The translations under genes and the position numbers were made by a program. 64,000 nt of DNA from Paraburkholderia bannensis NBRC 103871 (lineage in GTDB: Bacteria; Pseudomonadota; Gammaproteobacteria; Burkholderiales; Burkholderiaceae). Positions 61,166 to 64,000 of the stretch are shown piece by piece (the stretch's first letter is position 1; the number at the start of each line of letters is the position of its first letter). Location of the stretch: contig NZ_BAYA01000005.1 of the NCBI RefSeq assembly GCF_000685015.1, positions 1-64,000 on the forward strand, read 5' to 3'. The notes below the pieces were generated by a model. It was not told where the DNA came from, searched no databases, and saw nothing but the letters and a program-made list of their open reading frames with translations.

Positions 61166-62359
61166 GTGGCACCAGAAGCAACGTGGGCAACATGGGCAAC
61201 GGATACGGCAGACATCGCCGTCGATATCGACATCGACGAACTGGTCGCGCTGCGGCGCGACATTCACGCCAACCCCGAAGTGGCGTTCGACGAGCATCGC
61301 ACGAGTGAACTGGTGGCCGCGAAGCTGCGCGCGTGGGACATCGAAACCCATACCGGCATTGGCGGCACGGGCGTGGTGGGCGTCGTGCACGGGCAGCGCG
61401 GCAAGGGTCGCACGATCGCGCTGCGCGCCGACATGGACGCCCTGCCGATGGAAGAGGAAGGCCGCCCGCTGCACCGCTCGATGCGGCAAGGCGTCTTTCA
61501 CGGCTGCGGCCACGACGGCCATACCGCGATGCTGCTGGGCGCGGCCCGCCATTTCAGCCGCCATCGCGACTTTGCCGGCACCGTGGTGCTCGTGTTCCAG
61601 CCCGCCGAGGAAACCGGCGGCGGCGCCAACGCCATGCTCGCGGACGGGCTGGAAGCGCGCTTTGGGTATGACGAAATCTTCGCGCTGCACAACGCGCCCC
61701 ATTTCGCGCCGGGCACGTTCGGCGTGCTCGACGGCGCGATGCTGGCGTCGTGCGACGAAGTGATAGTCCGTATCGACGGCGTCGGCGGACACGGCTCCGC
61801 GCCGGAGAAAACCCGCGACCCGGTCATGGCCGCGGCGCAGCTGATCTGCGCGCTGCAGACCGTCGTCAGCCGCTCGATCGAGCCCAGCGCGACCGCCGTG
61901 CTGAGCATCGGCAGCATGCACGCGGGCAGTGCGCCGAACGTGATCCCGTCGCACGCCGAACTGACCGGCACGCTGCGCGCCTTCGACGAAAACGTGCGTG
62001 CGCTGGCCAGGTCGCGCATCGAGGAAATCTGCGCGGGCATCGCGACGCTCAGCACCTGCTCGATCGCCGTCGAGTTCCGCAACAGCTCGCCCGCGACGAT
62101 CAATCATCGCGAGCAGGCCGAGGCGGCGGCGCGCGTGGCCGCCGATATTTTCGGCGCGGACAACGTGCTGCGCGATTTCCCGCCGCTCAATGGTTCCGAG
62201 GACTTCTCCGAGTTCCTGCTGCGCCGCCCCGGCGCTTATGCCCTGCTTGGCCAGGGCGGCGTCTATTGCCATCACCCGGAATTCGATTTCAACGACGACG
62301 TGCTGCCGTTCGGCGTGCGCTTTTTCGTCTCGCTCGCTCACGCCCGCCTTGCGGCCTGA
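61166..62359 (+). CDS. M20D-family amidohydrolase (hippurate hydrolase-like)
   Basis: A 397-residue metallopeptidase-family amidohydrolase. I choose the GTG at 61166, which has a perfect AAGGAGG 5 nt upstream; the ATG at 61076 lies across the promoter. Metal ligands are visible: Cys114 and His116 in GCGHDGHT, the acidic pair in PAEETGGG (148-149), and His in HNAPH. The dimerisation domain has DGVGGHGSAPEKTRDP. Members cleave N-acyl amino acids or aminobenzoyl and IAA conjugates. The binding protein that follows may deliver the product or substrate. Confidence 0.9.
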   Translation: MAPEATWATWATDTADIAVDIDIDELVALRRDIHANPEVAFDEHRTSELVAAKLRAWDIETHTGIGGTGVVGVVHGQRGKGRTIALRADMDALPMEEEGRPLHRSMRQGVFHGCGHDGHTAMLLGAARHFSRHRDFAGTVVLVFQPAEETGGGANAMLADGLEARFGYDEIFALHNAPHFAPGTFGVLDGAMLASCDEVIVRIDGVGGHGSAPEKTRDPVMAAAQLICALQTVVSRSIEPSATAVLSIGSMHAGSAPNVIPSHAELTGTLRAFDENVRALARSRIEEICAGIATLSTCSIAVEFRNSSPATINHREQAEAAARVAADIFGADNVLRDFPPLNGSEDFSEFLLRRPGAYALLGQGGVYCHHPEFDFNDDVLPFGVRFFVSLAHARLAA

Positions 62360-62392
62360 GCGCTCGCCCGGAACACGATCAAGGACTATTCG

Positions 62393-63187
62393 ATGAAACA
62401 CTTCAAACCGGCTTTCCGGCGCGTCGCCGCCGCCCTGTTTTGCGCAGCAGGTGCATCGTTGTGCGCCCATGCGTCTGCCGCCACGTTGCGCTTCGGCACC
62501 GATCCCAGCTACCCGCCCTACGAATACAAGCTGCCCGACGGCAAGCTCGCGGGCCTCGACATCGACATCGGCAATGCCATCTGCGCGGCGGCCAAGGTGC
62601 AGTGCGTCTGGGTCGAGAGCAGCTTCGACGGGCTGATCGCCGGGCTGCAGTCGCGCAAGTTCGATGCGATCGACGCATCGCTCGCGCCGACAGCCGCACG
62701 CCGCGCGGTGATGGATTTCACGCAGCCCGTCTATCCCGCGGATATCCGGCTCGTGGCGGCGCGCGACGCGCACCTGACGCCCGACGTCAAGGCACTGGCG
62801 GGCAAGCGCGTAGGCGTGCTGCAAGGCTCGACGCAAGCGGCCTTCGCGAAGTCGAACTGGGCCACGCATGGCGTGAGCATTCAGGAGTACCAGGATCAGG
62901 ACAGCATCTACGCCGACCTGGCCAATGGGCGGCTCGACGCCACCGTCGTGCTGGGTTCGGCGGCGCGCCTGGGCTTTCTTGCCAAGCCTCAAGGCGCACG
63001 CTTCGAACTGGCGGGCCCGCGTATCGACGATCCCGCCATCATGGGCGCGAGCAGCGTGATGGGCGTGCGCAAGGGCGACGGCCGCACGCTGGAGGCGCTC
63101 AACGCCGCACTCGCGCGCCTCAAGCAGGACGGCACGATCGAGCGCCTTGAACAGCACTATCTGGGCGACGCGCAAGCCGCCAAATAG
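62393..63187 (+). CDS. Polar amino-acid-type ABC transporter periplasmic binding protein
   Basis: A 264-residue solute-binding protein of family 3. The signal peptide ends at HASA; the mature chain starts ATLRFGTDPSYPPYEYKLPDGKLAGLDIDIGNAI, with DAIDASLAPTAARRAVMDFTQPVY. The family binds polar or basic amino acids. It is 33 bp after the amidohydrolase gene. Permease and ATPase genes are not adjacent; the next gene is a porin, so it works with components elsewhere or is an orphan. Confidence 0.9.
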   Translation: MKHFKPAFRRVAAALFCAAGASLCAHASAATLRFGTDPSYPPYEYKLPDGKLAGLDIDIGNAICAAAKVQCVWVESSFDGLIAGLQSRKFDAIDASLAPTAARRAVMDFTQPVYPADIRLVAARDAHLTPDVKALAGKRVGVLQGSTQAAFAKSNWATHGVSIQEYQDQDSIYADLANGRLDATVVLGSAARLGFLAKPQGARFELAGPRIDDPAIMGASSVMGVRKGDGRTLEALNAALARLKQDGTIERLEQHYLGDAQAAK

Positions 63188-63293
63188 CCGCCAAATAGCC
63201 ACGAAATAAGCACGCAGTCACCACAAAGCAAACACACAGCGAACGGCAGGCGCCGTTCGCGACGACGATCGATAACAACATTCGGGACATCCA

Positions 63294-64000
63294 TTGAAAA
63301 AGACACATCTGCTCGTGAGCGTGCTCGCGGGAATGGCGTTCACGCCCGCGTGGGCGCAAAGTTCGGTCACCCTGTTCGGCCTGGTCGACGAGGGCATCGA
63401 CTACACCAGCAACGTGCGCGGCCACGCCATCACGGAAATGCTGAGCGGCGCGGCCCAGGGCAGCCGCTGGGGGCTGCGCGGTACGGAAGCGCTGGGCGGC
63501 AAGCTCTCCGCCGTGTTCCAGCTGGAAAGCGGCATCGACGCCAGTTCAGGACGGCTAATGGAAGGCAGCCGGATGTTCGGGCGCCAGGCGTGGGCCGGCA
63601 TCGCGCACGACGATATCGGCACGCTCACGTTCGGGCGCCAGTACGATTCGCTCGTCGAGTACCTTGCGCCGCTCACGGCAAACGGCAACTGGGGTGGCTT
63701 CCTGTTCGAGCATCCCTACGACAACGACAACACCGACAACTCGTTCCGGCTCGACAACGCCGTGCAATTCAACAGCGCGAACCTGGGCGGACTGCGCGTC
63801 GGCGCAACCTATGCGTTCTCTAACCTGCCAGGCCAGGTGTCGACCAACAACGCCCAGAGCGTGGGTGTCAGCTACGCCGTGAACGGGCTCACGTTCGGCG
63901 CGGCGTGGCTCAACGTGACGAATCCCGGCGCGAACGCGCTGGGCGCGGTGACCACCGACGACGCCGGTTTTGTCGCGGCGCGTCATCGCGTCTACGGCGC
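63294..64000 (+). CDS. Gram-negative porin 2 (C-terminus beyond window)
   Basis: Partial, at least 235 residues, running off the right edge. The start is a TTG at 63294 (LKKTHLLVSVLAGMAFTPAWA signal, then QSSVTLFGLVDEGIDY), which no ATG can replace without losing the signal. Porin hallmarks are SRWGLRGTEALGGKLSAVFQLESG and FGRQYDSLVEYLAPL. It lies 106 bp after the binding protein, suggesting a peripheral uptake unit: porin, binding protein and amidohydrolase. Confidence 0.88.
   Translation, partial: MKKTHLLVSVLAGMAFTPAWAQSSVTLFGLVDEGIDYTSNVRGHAITEMLSGAAQGSRWGLRGTEALGGKLSAVFQLESGIDASSGRLMEGSRMFGRQAWAGIAHDDIGTLTFGRQYDSLVEYLAPLTANGNWGGFLFEHPYDNDNTDNSFRLDNAVQFNSANLGGLRVGATYAFSNLPGQVSTNNAQSVGVSYAVNGLTFGAAWLNVTNPGANALGAVTTDDAGFVAARHRVYG

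Noticed and set aside
61112..63202. A 696-codon open frame on the minus strand opposite the amidohydrolase and binding protein
   Set aside because: It has no recognisable motif and is explained by the GC-rich third positions of the two plus-strand genes.

Overview
The window is GC-rich chromosomal DNA of a Burkholderiales bacterium, most probably Burkholderia/Paraburkholderia/Caballeronia-like. This rests on general recognition: many LysR regulators, Gram-negative trimeric porins, a YadA-like adhesin, a DUF3331 protein, a Tat-exported phospholipase C and the codon bias. No rRNA, tRNA, CRISPR array, insertion sequence or phage gene was seen. The species cannot be named from the sequence alone.

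Layout. (1) 1-7974: the N-terminal part of a trimeric autotransporter adhesin, two closely related OmpR-type response regulators, a CHASE2 hybrid-architecture sensor kinase and a divergent EAL protein. (2) 7943-17215: a compact biosynthetic locus. Five minus-strand genes (SDR ketoreductase, crotonyl-CoA carboxylase/reductase, KS-AT-ACP-TE polyketide synthase, free ACP, KAS III) face two plus-strand genes (a three-repeat carboxymuconolactone-decarboxylase-like protein and an R-hydratase). Together they hold the activities needed to make ethylmalonyl-CoA and use it on a one-module PKS. (3) 17216-29220: housekeeping and signalling genes: GNAT, RhlE helicase, 2-hydroxychromene-2-carboxylate isomerase, TetR, SDR, HxlR facing an Old Yellow Enzyme, two GGDEF proteins, a LysR and a chemoreceptor.

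(4) 29366-45875: the most striking region. Two copies of a module made of a FdhF/YdeP-like molybdopterin oxidoreductase followed by a cyanide-insensitive-type cytochrome bd oxidase (cydAB) lie in tandem, each accompanied by a bestrophin-like channel. They are surrounded by the cofactor genes fdhD, moaA, moaE and moaD and a MocR/GntR regulator. A shared AACTGTACTC-type box lies 110-145 bp before several of these genes and before mocR, which suggests one regulon. (5) 46050-53955: DUF3331 protein, LysR/MFS pair, two aldo-keto reductases each next to a SRPBCC protein, and two more LysR regulators. (6) 54055-64000: exported proteins: a phosphodiesterase-like lipoprotein with a LamG domain, a small lipoprotein, phospholipase C, a porin, then LysR, an M20 amidohydrolase, an amino-acid-type binding protein and a second porin cut by the window end.

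Two candidate systems stand out: the CCR-equipped mini-PKS locus, and the duplicated molybdoenzyme-cytochrome bd-bestrophin modules with their putative MocR box. Both functional readings are inferences from domains, motifs and gene order.
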